The translations under genes were made by a program, and so were the position numbers. From JBEBGV01 sp040081265 (GTDB lineage Bacteria > Acidobacteriota > Vicinamibacteria > Vicinamibacterales > UBA2999): a DNA stretch of 62,695 nt. The notes beneath the pieces were generated by a model, which had not been told where the DNA came from, ran no database searches, and saw only the letters and a program-made list of their open reading frames with translations. The stretch spans positions 1-62,695 of the forward strand of contig JBEBGV010000023.1 of the NCBI GenBank assembly GCA_040081265.1, given 5' to 3'. Shown here piece after piece: positions 28,707 through 37,483 of this stretch. How positions within the stretch are numbered: position 1 is the stretch's first letter; the number at the start of each line of letters is the position of its first letter.

Positions 28707-29905
28707 TTCGGGTCCTCTTTGTCGATGATGAGCAGAGCCTTCTGGACGGCCTGCGCAACATCCTCCGCAAGCAGCGGCACGAGTGGGACGTGGTCTTTGC
28801 GCTCGGCGGCGCGGCCGGCCTGCTCGAGCTCGCCAAGGCGCCTGCTGACGTCGTCGTGTCGGACATGCGCATGCCGGGCATGGACGGCGCGACGTTCCTG
28901 CAGCGCGGGAGGGACGCTTACCCGGGCACCGTCCGCATCGTGCTGTCGGGCGACGCGGATCGGGAGGCGGTGATGAAGACGCTTCCGGTCGCCCATCAGC
29001 ACATCAGCAAGCCGTGCGCCGCCGAGCGGCTCATCAGCGTCGTCAATCGCACGCGCAATCTGCATCAGCACCTCGACAACGCTTCACTACGAAGTGTGAT
29101 TGCCGGGCTCGACCACCTTCCGTCGGAACCGCGGGTGTATCTCGATATCATGAGCGCCGCCGGGCAGCCCTCGACGACGCTGGATGATGTGACCGAGATC
29201 GTCGAACGAGACCCGGCGCTGGTCGCCAAGGTTCTGCAGCTGACCAATTCCGCATACTTCGGCCTGAGCCGAGAACTGGGCTCCATTCGCGAGGCGGTGC
29301 AGCACCTGGGCCTCGACGTTCTGAAGGGGCTGGCGCTCAGCGGGCATGTGTTTGGCACGAGCCAGGCGTCAGCGCAGGACTCATTCCTTGGTCGCCTGCA
29401 GCACCACTCGTTGCACACCGCACGGCTGGCACGGACGCTGGCGGCCAGCCAGCGTGGCGCTGAGGAAGCTTTTACGGCGGCGATTGTCCACGACATCGGC
29501 GAGATCGTCATGGCGAGTGCACGCGGAGCCGAGTACGTCGAGGGAAGACGCCTGGCCAAAGTCGAGGGGCGACTGGTCCACGAAGTCGAGGAAGAAATGT
29601 TCGGCACGACTCATGCGGGAGTCGGCGCCTATCTGCTCGGCATGTGGGGCCTTCCGCTTGCGGTGATCGAGACAACGGCGTATCACCACCGTCCGCGTGT
29701 CGCCTCGGCCGAAACGAGACAAGTGCTTGGCCCGGTGTACGTCGCGGACGTACTGGCCGACTGGGCTGAGCAGACCAGCGCCGGCCTCGCCGTTGCACCG
29801 CAGTTCGACGACCAGTTTCTCGAGGCGTGCGGCATCATCCCGGACCTGCCGCGATGGACTGATCTGGCCAGGGCGCTGACGCAACCCGCCGCGAGCGCCG
29901 CGTGA
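28703..29905 (+). CDS. Response regulator with HDOD domain
   Basis: 400 residues, ATG overlapping the kinase stop. Receiver about 1-120 with VDDEQ and Asp54 (VVVSDMRMPGMDG), Lys in ISKPCA. HDOD domain about 135-330: SLRSVIAGLDHLPSEPRVYLDI at the start, ERDPALVAKVLQLTNSAYFG, and a retained AIVHDIGEIVMA. HDOD proteins act as non-catalytic signalling scaffolds in most studied cases; the HDIG here is kept, so a hydrolytic role cannot be excluded. A phosphorelay partner of the upstream kinase is the natural inference. Confidence 0.88.
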   Translation: MIRVLFVDDEQSLLDGLRNILRKQRHEWDVVFALGGAAGLLELAKAPADVVVSDMRMPGMDGATFLQRGRDAYPGTVRIVLSGDADREAVMKTLPVAHQHISKPCAAERLISVVNRTRNLHQHLDNASLRSVIAGLDHLPSEPRVYLDIMSAAGQPSTTLDDVTEIVERDPALVAKVLQLTNSAYFGLSRELGSIREAVQHLGLDVLKGLALSGHVFGTSQASAQDSFLGRLQHHSLHTARLARTLAASQRGAEEAFTAAIVHDIGEIVMASARGAEYVEGRRLAKVEGRLVHEVEEEMFGTTHAGVGAYLLGMWGLPLAVIETTAYHHRPRVASAETRQVLGPVYVADVLADWAEQTSAGLAVAPQFDDQFLEACGIIPDLPRWTDLARALTQPAASAA

Positions 29906-31059
29906 TGTCCATGGAGACCGCGACTCAGCCAGTGATCATCTGCGTAGACGACGAGCCGCAGATCCTCGCCGGCCTCTCGCTGCATCTCGGTCGCCGCTTT
30001 CAGGTGCACACCGCCACCAGCGGCACGGAAGCACTGAAGGTGATGGCGAGCCATCCTGACGCAGCCGTGGTGATGTCCGACATGCGGATGCCCTTCATGG
30101 ATGGCGCGCACTTTCTCCAGCGCGCCCGTGAGATGGCACCTGACACCGTCCGTCTGTTGTTGACTGGTCAGTCGGATCTCAACTCCGCGATCGCGGCGAT
30201 CAATCAGGGGCACATCTTCAGGTTCCTGACCAAGCCGTGTCCGCCATCGACGCTGCTGGCGTCGATGGACGCCGCGGTCGAGCATCACCGGCTAATCACC
30301 GCGGAGCGCGTACTGCTCGAGCAGACGGTGCGCGGCGTGATCAAAGCGCTGACCGACGTGCTTGCGCTCGCCAACCCGGTGTCCTTTGGGCGGGCGTCAC
30401 GGATCAAGGCGACGGTGGCGCGTCTCGCCGCAGAGATGAAGATCGCCAATGCGTGGCAGATCGAGGTCGCCGCCATGCTGTCGCAGCTGGGCTACATCGC
30501 GCTCGCCTCGGACACGGCCGAGCGGGTGTACCACGGCAAGCCGATTTCGACCGAGGAGGCAGAGGCAGTCGCCCGTGTTCCGGCGATCACCGAGCAACTG
30601 CTCGGCAACATCCCGAGGCTCGAGATCGTGCGCGGCATTCTCGCCACCTACTGCAAGCCGTACCGGAAGCCGACGCCACACGAGAACCGCGGCCGGGAGT
30701 TCGAGATCTACCAGGGCGCGCAGCTTCTGAAGGTGGCCACCGAGTTCGATGTGCACGAGTCGTCTGACGCATCGGGGTCGAACCCGCTCGAAATCATGCG
30801 CAGCCAGGCGGACCGCTACGACCCGACGGTGCTGGCCGCGCTCATGGTCTCCGCCACGATGGAGGTCGGGCACGAACTCAAAGACATCAGACTCTCGGAC
30901 TTGCAGGTGGGTATGGTGTTCGATGAGGACGTCAGGATGGAGTCGGGCGCGTTGATGGTGGGCCGTGGGCTCGAGGTAACCGCCGGCATGGTGGAACGGC
31001 TTCGGAATCGCCATGCCGATGTCGCCAAGACGCACGTCCGCGTCAGGGTGACAAAATGA
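29902..31059 (+). CDS. Response regulator with degenerate HD domain
   Basis: 385 residues from GTG 29902 overlapping the upstream stop (ATG 29905 and ATG 29911 are alternatives). Receiver about 8-128 with CVDDEP, Asp60 (VVMSDMRMPFMDG) and FLTKPCP, the RpfG-like layout. The following helical domain is placed like HD/HD-GYP, but where the HD motif should be the sequence is AAMLSQLGYIAL (about 190-201), so the metal-binding His-Asp pair is replaced by Ser-Gln, and no GYP is seen. It is unlikely to hydrolyse c-di-GMP. It may instead bind a partner. The C-terminal 70 residues (DIRLSDLQVGMVFDEDV) form a small extra domain often found at the start of HD-GYP proteins. Confidence 0.8.
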   Translation: MMSMETATQPVIICVDDEPQILAGLSLHLGRRFQVHTATSGTEALKVMASHPDAAVVMSDMRMPFMDGAHFLQRAREMAPDTVRLLLTGQSDLNSAIAAINQGHIFRFLTKPCPPSTLLASMDAAVEHHRLITAERVLLEQTVRGVIKALTDVLALANPVSFGRASRIKATVARLAAEMKIANAWQIEVAAMLSQLGYIALASDTAERVYHGKPISTEEAEAVARVPAITEQLLGNIPRLEIVRGILATYCKPYRKPTPHENRGREFEIYQGAQLLKVATEFDVHESSDASGSNPLEIMRSQADRYDPTVLAALMVSATMEVGHELKDIRLSDLQVGMVFDEDVRMESGALMVGRGLEVTAGMVERLRNRHADVAKTHVRVRVTK

Positions 31060-31106
31060 TGCCGCCTGTGGATGCCAGTGGTTGATCGTGCTGACGATGC
31101 GGTCGG

Positions 31107-32441
31107 CTACACGAACGTCACGACCGACCCGACTGTGGTGCGGTCAGACACGGCCTGAAGCGCCTCCAGCGTGCGTTCGAAGGGCACGATCAGCGTAGCC
31201 AGTGCGCGCGCGTTGTATTGACCCGTGGCGATGAGACGCGAGAAGCGCGGCATGTCCCGCAGCGAGTGCACACCGTTGAAGTTTCCGGGGTGATGGTTCT
31301 TCGCGCCGTTGGACCACTGTCCACCCGGGAGCGTGAAGTTGCCGCGATGACCCACTGACACGGTCATCAGGTGACCGGCTGCCGATACCATCTGCCACGC
31401 CTGCTGGAGCGGCAGAATCCCGGTGGGATCCGGACCGGCTTCAGCCTTGGGCGGAAAGGCATCGCCTCCGACCGCCTCGATCACGAAGTCCGGCCCCATC
31501 GGCCCGGCGCCCATGCCCGGCGAGTAACCGCCACCCGCAAAGAAACGGCCGGTGGGTGGCTTGCAGAGATCCTTGACCCGCGCCACCAGGTTGTTCCCTT
31601 CCACGTTCGGATCAAGGGCTATGGTCGCGCCAAGCCTCAACGCCAGCTCGCGGCGCTCCCGGATGGGCTCAACCGCGATGATCTGCGAGGCACCCTTGAT
31701 GCGGGCGCCCTGGATCGCACTGAGACCCAGTGGACCACAGCCGAGGACGCAGACATCGGAGGCCACCTCCACCGGTGCAACGCCCACCGCACAGCCCAGA
31801 CCGCACGCCCCACCACAGCCCAGCACTGACAGGTCGATCGACGACACGTCGTAGAAGATCGGCATGCAGTACCACTCGTAGGGGATCATCAGCTCGCCGA
31901 ATCCGCCCTCGTTGTTGTGCTGCACGACCTCGGTGCCGTTGGGCAAGGTGCCAATCGGGAGCATCGTGTTGCCATTGCCAGGCAGCATCTGGCATCGATC
32001 CGGTCGGCCGCGGAGGCACGTGTAACAGACCCCGCACTGCGGAGTGTTGGCCACGATTACGCGGTCGCCGACCTGGACACGACGCACCTTCGAGCCAATC
32101 GCCTCCACGATCCCGACGCCGCCGTGACCGAGAATCCGTGGAATCGGATACGACTGCGCCGACTGGTTGACGATGGTGTAGCAGAGCTGCGTCGCTTCGG
32201 TGCGTACGACCACGCGGTTCTCATCGAGCGCCAGCATCCGCACGTCCATGATGGCCGGCCTGGCAGTCGAGTGCACCAGCGCGCGATAGCGGCGCCCTGC
32301 CTGCGTGCCGGTGGCAATCGCCGGCGCCTGCCCTGCCTGCGCGGCGAGGGACTCACCACCTGCAATCAGCGCCGCGGCGCCACCACCCACTGCCGCGGCC
32401 TGCTTCAGCAGACGACGACGGGAAACAGACGTGCGTGCCAT
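31107..32441 (-). CDS. Tat-signal zinc-type alcohol dehydrogenase-like protein
   Basis: 444 residues from ATG 32441, with SD GAGGAGAG 4 nt upstream. The N-terminus is a twin-arginine signal (SRRRLLKQ at 7-14, then AAAVGGGAAALIAGG). The rest is a medium-chain dehydrogenase: structural-zinc cysteines in CGVCYTCLRGRPDRC, catalytic Cys in TQLCYT and in GCGGACGLGC, and a nucleotide loop VLGCGPLGLSAIQ. The usual GHE of the catalytic zinc site reads GHGGVG, so the conserved Glu is Gly. A Tat-exported NAD enzyme is unexpected because NAD is not available in the periplasm. Substrate unknown. Confidence 0.75.
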   Translation of the reverse strand: MARTSVSRRRLLKQAAAVGGGAAALIAGGESLAAQAGQAPAIATGTQAGRRYRALVHSTARPAIMDVRMLALDENRVVVRTEATQLCYTIVNQSAQSYPIPRILGHGGVGIVEAIGSKVRRVQVGDRVIVANTPQCGVCYTCLRGRPDRCQMLPGNGNTMLPIGTLPNGTEVVQHNNEGGFGELMIPYEWYCMPIFYDVSSIDLSVLGCGGACGLGCAVGVAPVEVASDVCVLGCGPLGLSAIQGARIKGASQIIAVEPIRERRELALRLGATIALDPNVEGNNLVARVKDLCKPPTGRFFAGGGYSPGMGAGPMGPDFVIEAVGGDAFPPKAEAGPDPTGILPLQQAWQMVSAAGHLMTVSVGHRGNFTLPGGQWSNGAKNHHPGNFNGVHSLRDMPRFSRLIATGQYNARALATLIVPFERTLEALQAVSDRTTVGSVVTFV

Positions 32442-32466
32442 GACGCTCTCCTCGCAGCTTCCGCCG

Positions 32467-33309
32467 CTAGTATTTCGAAACGAACGAAAGAACCAGTCGG
32501 TTGTATGCCTCGGGCTGTTCCCAGGCCACTGCATGACCGGCGTTTCCAAGAATCTCGAAGCCCTTACGGTTCGACAGGTGGTCCGCCCAGAGCCGGACGA
32601 GCGCAGGTGGGGCGAGCAGGTCCGCGCCTCCGACGATCACCAGCGTCGGTGTCTTGATCGTCGCGATCTTGGCGACGTCCTGCGGCGAGCGCATCGGCTG
32701 GTTCAGCCGCGGCTGCTGCACCGACTGGTGTTCGATAGTCGCCCATCGCTTCGTACCATCGGGGTTGGCCGCGCGGTACGCCACCCCCAGTTCACGAAAC
32801 TCACCGGGCAGTGCCGCAAACCCGGGCTGCAGAATCCACGTCGTCATCGCGGCGGTTTCGGGGGTGCCTCCAATCGTGGCCGACAGCACCAGGCTTCTCA
32901 GCCGCTCAGGATGGTGCGCGGCGTAGTCGATCGCGACCGTTCCGCCGGCGGCGATGCCGACCAGGTGAAACCTCCTGAGCTGAAGCCGCTCGACCAGGGC
33001 CTGCAGGTCGTCAGAGGCCACACCGGGCTGCGGCCCGGTCGTCGGGTCCGTGACGCTCTTCCCCCAGCCTCGGCGGTCGTAGGCGATGACGCGATAGCCC
33101 GCCAGGGTAAAGGCCGGTATCTGCCGTTCCCATGCGGCAACCTGACCGGAGCCGGCGTGAAGCAGGATGAGCGGCTCGCCATCGCCCCCGCTGTCGGTCA
33201 CCCAGAGGCGCACGCCCGGCACGTCGACAAACCCCTCCATCGGCGCCGCCGCACCAATCGACACCGTGGAGAGAAGGACCGCGACAAGCAACCAGGTCAC
33301 GCGACTCAT
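32467..33309 (-). CDS. Alpha/beta-hydrolase-fold protein lacking the nucleophile
   Basis: 280 residues from ATG 33309; TATAAT (complement of 33320-33325) lies 10 nt upstream and makes the upstream in-frame starts unlikely. Signal peptide about 4-22. Oxyanion-loop region LLHAGSGQVAAWERQ and VIAYDRRGWGKS are typical. The nucleophile elbow reads LVGIAAGGTVAIDYA, so GxSxG is G-I-A-A-G with Ala120 at the Ser position. The acid (VVGGADLLAPP) and His (GNAGHAVAWEQPE) are present. Hydrolysis by the standard mechanism is not possible; a non-hydrolytic or binding role is inferred. It lies 25 bp upstream of the ADH-like gene on the same strand. Confidence 0.75.
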   Translation of the reverse strand: MSRVTWLLVAVLLSTVSIGAAAPMEGFVDVPGVRLWVTDSGGDGEPLILLHAGSGQVAAWERQIPAFTLAGYRVIAYDRRGWGKSVTDPTTGPQPGVASDDLQALVERLQLRRFHLVGIAAGGTVAIDYAAHHPERLRSLVLSATIGGTPETAAMTTWILQPGFAALPGEFRELGVAYRAANPDGTKRWATIEHQSVQQPRLNQPMRSPQDVAKIATIKTPTLVIVGGADLLAPPALVRLWADHLSNRKGFEILGNAGHAVAWEQPEAYNRLVLSFVSKY

Positions 33310-33319
33310 GGCGGAGCGC

Positions 33320-33325
33320 ATTATA
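33320..33325 (-). promoter_or_regulatory. Putative -10 (TATAAT) for the hydrolase-ADH pair
   Basis: Consensus TATAAT on the minus strand, 10 nt before ATG 33309. GTGACA lies about 19 nt upstream of it as a weak -35. Confidence 0.4.
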
Positions 33326-33468
33326 GGCGAGCGGGCACGCCATCTGTCACGGTTTTGCACCCGCCCGCTGTCACGTGGAATTCATGCCCAGCCGGTCACA
33401 GAAACGCCACAAGCTCGCGCAGAGTCGCACCACCCGACGCTCAGCCGTGAGGATCAGAGGCGCAGATG

Positions 33469-34716
33469 TCACTCTTCGGCCGCGACGACGCATTGATTCC
33501 TCCCGGCTCTCTTCGCCTCGTACAGGGCCTCGTCTGCCCGCTGCACGAGCGCAGCCCATGACGAAGGGGATCGGGTGGTATGCGCGAGGCCGAAGCTCGC
33601 TGTGACAGGGATATCGTGTGCCACGCCCATACGCACCGCGGCCAGCACGCCGCGGAGGCGTTCAGCAGTCTGCAGGAGCTGATCTTCCGTCGTGTCTGCC
33701 ACGACGACGAGAAACTCTTCCCCTCCATACCGGCCGCAGACGTCGCCTTTCCGCAGCTGGTCGGCTACCCTCCTCACGACTTCCCGCAGCACGGCATCGC
33801 CAGCTGCGTGCCCATAGGTGTCGTTGACAGTCTTGAAGTGATCGATGTCCAGAAGTGCCACACCAAAGGGCGTGCCGCGTTCGACGTGCTCCTTCCAGGT
33901 GCGCTCGAGGCGACCGTCGATCGCGCGGCGCGTGAGCGCGCCCGTCAGGGGGTCCACATCGGCCAGCGTCTGCAGGTCGCGAGTCCGTTCCAGCAGGACT
34001 CGATTGTCGGCAACGAGGCGCTCGTACACCTGGCTCTTCGCGAGCACCGCGGCGACCTGATGCGAAATCTGCTGGAAGATCGACTGGTGCGTGTCGTCGT
34101 AGACACCCTTTTCGCGGCTCGTGAAGAAGAGGAATCCGAGCGGACGATCGTCGATGATGAGCGGACAGGTGAGGCTGGCGCGTCCGCCCTCTGACACGAT
34201 ACGCCGCGTCGCGTCAGAGTCTGGTTTGGCGCGCAGATAGGCCTCGAGGTCGTTGAGAATCCTCGGCTGGCGCGTCGAGAGAATCTGCTGCAGGCTGCTG
34301 CCGGCCAGTGGACGACCATAGCCGCGTTCGAGTTGCACGGGCCCGAGTTCGGTTCGCTCCCAGTAGGACACGGCGTCGCGTCCGTTGTCCGAGAGGAATG
34401 CGCACCCGATGCGATCAAACGGGATGAGGCCCTTGAACGCTTCGAAAATCTTCGACAGCACGTCGTCGAGCAGAATCCCGCGCTCGACGGTCTGGACGAG
34501 GTCGAGCAGCCCGCGAAGCTCGGCTTCTCGCTGGTTTAACGTGACCGAGAGCAGCTCCAGCTCTCGACCGAGACGGGCCAACGGATCGGTCGGGTCGATG
34601 GGCAGCGTGGGCGGATGATGCCCGGTGCGCAGTGTCCGCACCCAGGACGCATACGCGTCGACGCGGTCCTGAAGCAGTGTGGGCTCGTTCAACGCTGCGC
34701 CTTCGTGCTCGGACAC
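33469..34716 (-). CDS. GAF-GGDEF diguanylate cyclase
   Basis: 415 residues from GTG 34716, chosen because AGGAGG lies 3 nt before it; the frame is open to TTG 34761 and GTG 34737. An N-terminal helical part, a GAF domain (about 80-230; FDRIGCAFLSDNG, ASLTCPLIIDDRPLGFLFFTS), a short coiled coil and a GGDEF domain (about 255-410). The active-site motif is intact (YGGEEF) with DPLTGALTRR and DIDHFKTVND. RKGD lies five residues before the active site and fits the inhibitory I-site RxxD. It makes c-di-GMP, possibly under ligand control through GAF. It opposes the EAL protein encoded at 24.6 kb. Confidence 0.9.
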   Translation of the reverse strand: MSEHEGAALNEPTLLQDRVDAYASWVRTLRTGHHPPTLPIDPTDPLARLGRELELLSVTLNQREAELRGLLDLVQTVERGILLDDVLSKIFEAFKGLIPFDRIGCAFLSDNGRDAVSYWERTELGPVQLERGYGRPLAGSSLQQILSTRQPRILNDLEAYLRAKPDSDATRRIVSEGGRASLTCPLIIDDRPLGFLFFTSREKGVYDDTHQSIFQQISHQVAAVLAKSQVYERLVADNRVLLERTRDLQTLADVDPLTGALTRRAIDGRLERTWKEHVERGTPFGVALLDIDHFKTVNDTYGHAAGDAVLREVVRRVADQLRKGDVCGRYGGEEFLVVVADTTEDQLLQTAERLRGVLAAVRMGVAHDIPVTASFGLAHTTRSPSSWAALVQRADEALYEAKRAGRNQCVVAAEE

Positions 34717-34835
34717 TTGCCTCCTCAGCGACTGCACGGGGGTTGCGAGCGAGGGTAGCAAGACCCTCTGACCGAGTTATCGGCGTCAGGGGGGCCCGTC
34801 CATAGCGACGCCTTCAGGGGTTGCGGACTTGGCTG

Positions 34836-34841
34836 TACCCT
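34836..34841 (+). promoter_or_regulatory. Putative -10 (TACCCT) for the DUF2585 gene
   Basis: TACCCT ends exactly 6 nt before GTG 34848. The gap is G-rich but too short for a working SD-spacer arrangement. Confidence 0.35.
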
Positions 34842-34847
34842 ACGGGG

Positions 34848-35495
34848 GTGACGCTCCTCGACGGATACCTGCCGCCCCTCCTGGTGATTGCCGCAGCGCT
34901 CATCTTCGGCCTCGTCTTCAAGGCCTACGAGCGACGGCATCGGATTCGCACCTCTGCCATCGTCATTGCTCTGGTGATCGGCGTTATGGTCGCACTCGAG
35001 CTTGGGATGGGTCGACCAGTCAGCTACCAGAACGGTCCGGTGCGTCTGTGGTCCGGCGACGTCGCGAGCGATGAGAACTCGCAGCAGATTGCTGACGCCT
35101 ACACATTCACCCACGTCATACACGGTGCTCTCTTCTATGGACTCACACGCCTGTTGATCGGCCCGGCGCCGATAGCACTGAGGGTGGTTGTGGCTATCAC
35201 GCTGGAAGCGGCGTGGGAGGCGCTCGAGAACACCGACATGGTCATCAACCGGTATCGAGCCGCGACGGTCTCGCTCGGCTACTACGGCGACAGCGTCACC
35301 AATTCAGTTGCCGACGTACTCGCGTGTCTCGTTGGATTTCTGCTGACGTGGAAGCTGCCACGGTCTGCCACGATTACCTGGGTGGTTGCCACAGAGGTGA
35401 TTCTGGCGTGGTGGATTCGCGACAACCTGACACTGAACATCATCATGCTGGTTTATCCCATCGAGGCGATCCAGCGATGGCAGCTCGGCGGGTAG
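34848..35495 (+). CDS. DUF2585/UPF0314-family membrane protein
   Basis: 215 residues from GTG 34848 (TTG 34821 is in frame upstream). About six membrane helices; the polar signatures FTHVIHGALFYGL, EAAWEALENTDMVINRYR and GYYGDSVTNSVADVLACLVGF are characteristic of this family, with conserved His, Glu and Asp residues facing the membrane. Function is unknown. A 7-bp stem-loop plus TTT follows at 35524-35553. Confidence 0.82.
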   Translation: MTLLDGYLPPLLVIAAALIFGLVFKAYERRHRIRTSAIVIALVIGVMVALELGMGRPVSYQNGPVRLWSGDVASDENSQQIADAYTFTHVIHGALFYGLTRLLIGPAPIALRVVVAITLEAAWEALENTDMVINRYRAATVSLGYYGDSVTNSVADVLACLVGFLLTWKLPRSATITWVVATEVILAWWIRDNLTLNIIMLVYPIEAIQRWQLGG

Positions 35496-35523
35496 GACTG
35501 ACAGCGGGAGCCAGACCGCCCTG

Positions 35524-35553
35524 GAGCGGTAATTGATCGTCAAACCGCTCTTT
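35524..35553 (+). terminator. Possible weak intrinsic terminator after the DUF2585 gene
   Basis: GAGCGGT (35524-35530) and ACCGCTC (35544-35550) form a perfect 7-bp stem with a 13-nt loop followed by only TTT. The short T-tract makes this tentative. Confidence 0.4.
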
Positions 35554-35663
35554 GAGTCGTACAATCCGTCGCGTCGTCATTCAGCTCCGGTGCAGGCGCC
35601 ACGTCGGCTGGACGATGAGCACATCCCGAACTTCCACACGCAGGGCGCGCAGAGAGTGTTTGT

Positions 35664-35930
35664 ATGTTGTTCATGATTAGCTACGTGTTCGATGCTGCGG
35701 ACCGTGACGTGGTCCAGGACCGTTTCAAGAAGACCGGCGGGTTGCCGGGACCCGGCGCGAAGATGCTCGGCCGGTGGCACGCCGTGGCCGGCCATCGCGG
35801 CTTCGTGCTGGCCGAGAGCGACGACAGCGTGGCGATTGGCAAGTGGATGCAGGACTGGACTGACCTGCTCGAGTTCGAAGTCACGCCAGTCAACAGTGAC
35901 GAGGATGTGATGAAAGTACTGGGTGCCTGA
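35664..35930 (+). CDS. DUF3303-family protein
   Basis: 88 residues starting MLFMISYVFD, the usual opening of this family, with KWMQDWTDLLEFEVTPV near the end. It looks like a small ferredoxin-like alpha/beta barrel half, as in dimeric stress or monooxygenase-like folds. Function unknown. The 168-bp gap before it contains the stem-loop at 35524 and a TACAAT at 35560-35565, which could start a transcript with a leader of about 95 nt. Confidence 0.8.
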   Translation: MLFMISYVFDAADRDVVQDRFKKTGGLPGPGAKMLGRWHAVAGHRGFVLAESDDSVAIGKWMQDWTDLLEFEVTPVNSDEDVMKVLGA

Positions 35931-35985
35931 GTAGCAGGCACCCAGTCGGCACGAGGCGGCGCGCCTGCAATCTGCACCAGTAAGC

Positions 35986-36318
35986 ATGGCCACCCTGGTC
36001 TACAAGATTGTGCCGGCTGCGCTCTGGCGGGAAGCCGAACGAAGCAGCGCGTTCGCCGGATCGCCCGTGGACCAACGTGACGGCTTCATTCATTTCTCGA
36101 CAGCCGAGCAACTGGTCGACACGGCGCTGAAACACTTCGCGGGCCAGCGCGACCTGCTGCTCGTGACCGTCGACGCTGAACGGCTGGATTTGCGCTGGGA
36201 GCCGGCGCGGGGAGGACAGCTCTTCCCGCACCTCTACGGTGCATTGCCCCTGTCGGTCGTGCAGTCGGTAGAGCCCTTCGACGAGCCGGAGCAGCAAGCT
36301 CGCCCCGGCCTGGGCTGA
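35986..36318 (+). CDS. DUF952-family protein
   Basis: 110 residues. Family marks are VYKIVPAALWREAE, DGFIHFSTAEQLVDTALKHFAGQRDLLLVTVD and FPHLYGALPL. The fold resembles ADP-ribosyltransferase-like domains and the conserved His residues (FIHFS, FPHLY) are kept, but no activity is established. It begins 55 bp after the DUF3303 gene and is probably in the same transcript. It converges with citrate synthase with 10 bp between stops. Confidence 0.82.
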   Translation: MATLVYKIVPAALWREAERSSAFAGSPVDQRDGFIHFSTAEQLVDTALKHFAGQRDLLLVTVDAERLDLRWEPARGGQLFPHLYGALPLSVVQSVEPFDEPEQQARPGLG

Positions 36319-36328
36319 TAGCGCGCAA

Positions 36329-37471
36329 CTACCGCTGTTCGAGCGGTATGAAGCGCTGCGGGTAGGCTGGGCCTGTGTAGTCGGCGCGCGGGCGAATCAA
36401 CCGGTTGTTCGCGTACTGCTCGAGCACGTGAGCAGTCCAGCCGGACACGCGGCTCACGGCAAAGATCGGGGTGTACAGGTCCACCGGGATGCCGAGCGTG
36501 TAGTAGGTGGACGCCGAGTAGAAGTCGACGTTCGGGTTGAGCTTCTTCTCCGACTTGACCAGCGCCTCGATGCGCTCGGACATGTCGTACCAGGCGGTCA
36601 CCCCGGCACGCTTTCCAAGTTCCTTCGACATCTGCCGCAGGTGGGTCGCCCGCGGGTCCTCGGTGTGGTACACGCGGTGGCCGAAGCCTGGAATCTTCTC
36701 CTTGCGCGCGAACTTGCCTCTGATCACATCGTCGATGCGTTCGCCCGTCGCGTTCTGCCCCAGCTCGAGGAGCATCTTCATCACCTCGGCGTTGGCACCG
36801 CCATGCAGCGGTCCCTTCAACGTGCCAATGCCCGCGACGATCGCCGAGTAGATGTCGGTAAGGGTCGCCGCAGCCACCCTGGCCGCAAACGTCGACGCGT
36901 TGAGTTCGTGGTCCGCGTGCAGCGTCAGGGCAATGTCAAACGCCTTGATCGCCGTGGGATTGGGCCGCTGCCCGCTCAACATGTAGAGGAAGTTCGCGGC
37001 GTGGCCCATGACCGGGTCGGGATCGATCGGGCTGCTCCCGGCCTGCAGGCGGCCCCATGCCGCCACGATCGTGCCTATCTGCGCGGTCAGACGCACGGCC
37101 TTGCGGTACTGCGCCTGAGGGGTCGTCTCGCCAGCTTCGCGATCGTAGTGCGCCAGGGCAGATGTCAGCGTCCGCAGCGCGTCCATCCCGTCGGACGGCG
37201 GCAATTGCCGCATCAGCCTGAGGACGCCGTCGGGCAGCGCGCGCTCCGCAGCCAACTGTGACTGCAGATCGCCCAGCTCGTATTTCGTCGGCAGTCGACG
37301 ATGCCACAGCAGATAGCAGACTTCCTCGAACGTCGCCGATTTGGCGAGGTCGTGGATGTCGTAGCCGCAATAGGAGAGAACGCCGCGGTCCCCATCAATC
37401 CAGCAGATGGACGAGGCGGTTGCGACGACGTCTTCCAGTCCGCCCTTGGGCTTCGCTTCAGTGGCTGCCAT
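36329..37471 (-). CDS. gltA: Citrate synthase
   Basis: 380 residues from ATG 37471, fixed by a TACAAT that ends 6 nt upstream. Condenses acetyl-CoA and oxaloacetate to citrate. Catalytic residues are visible: His in LTLHADHELNASTF, His in GPLHGGANAEV, PGFGHRVYHTEDPR, and Asp in NVDFYSASTYYTLGIP. The length (380) matches the shorter dimeric bacterial/archaeal type rather than the 427-residue hexameric type. 2-methylcitrate synthase activity cannot be excluded because the two enzymes are close in sequence. The upstream DNA is a nested inverted repeat. Confidence 0.92.
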   Translation of the reverse strand: MAATEAKPKGGLEDVVATASSICWIDGDRGVLSYCGYDIHDLAKSATFEEVCYLLWHRRLPTKYELGDLQSQLAAERALPDGVLRLMRQLPPSDGMDALRTLTSALAHYDREAGETTPQAQYRKAVRLTAQIGTIVAAWGRLQAGSSPIDPDPVMGHAANFLYMLSGQRPNPTAIKAFDIALTLHADHELNASTFAARVAAATLTDIYSAIVAGIGTLKGPLHGGANAEVMKMLLELGQNATGERIDDVIRGKFARKEKIPGFGHRVYHTEDPRATHLRQMSKELGKRAGVTAWYDMSERIEALVKSEKKLNPNVDFYSASTYYTLGIPVDLYTPIFAVSRVSGWTAHVLEQYANNRLIRPRADYTGPAYPQRFIPLEQR

Positions 37472-37477
37472 GAGGCG

Positions 37478-37483
37478 ATTGTA
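37478..37483 (-). promoter_or_regulatory. Putative -10 (TACAAT) for leaderless citrate synthase
   Basis: Minus-strand TACAAT ends exactly 6 nt before ATG 37471. It overlaps the end of the GTAG repeat arm (37481-37512), so the repeat supplies the sequence upstream of the -10. Confidence 0.45.
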
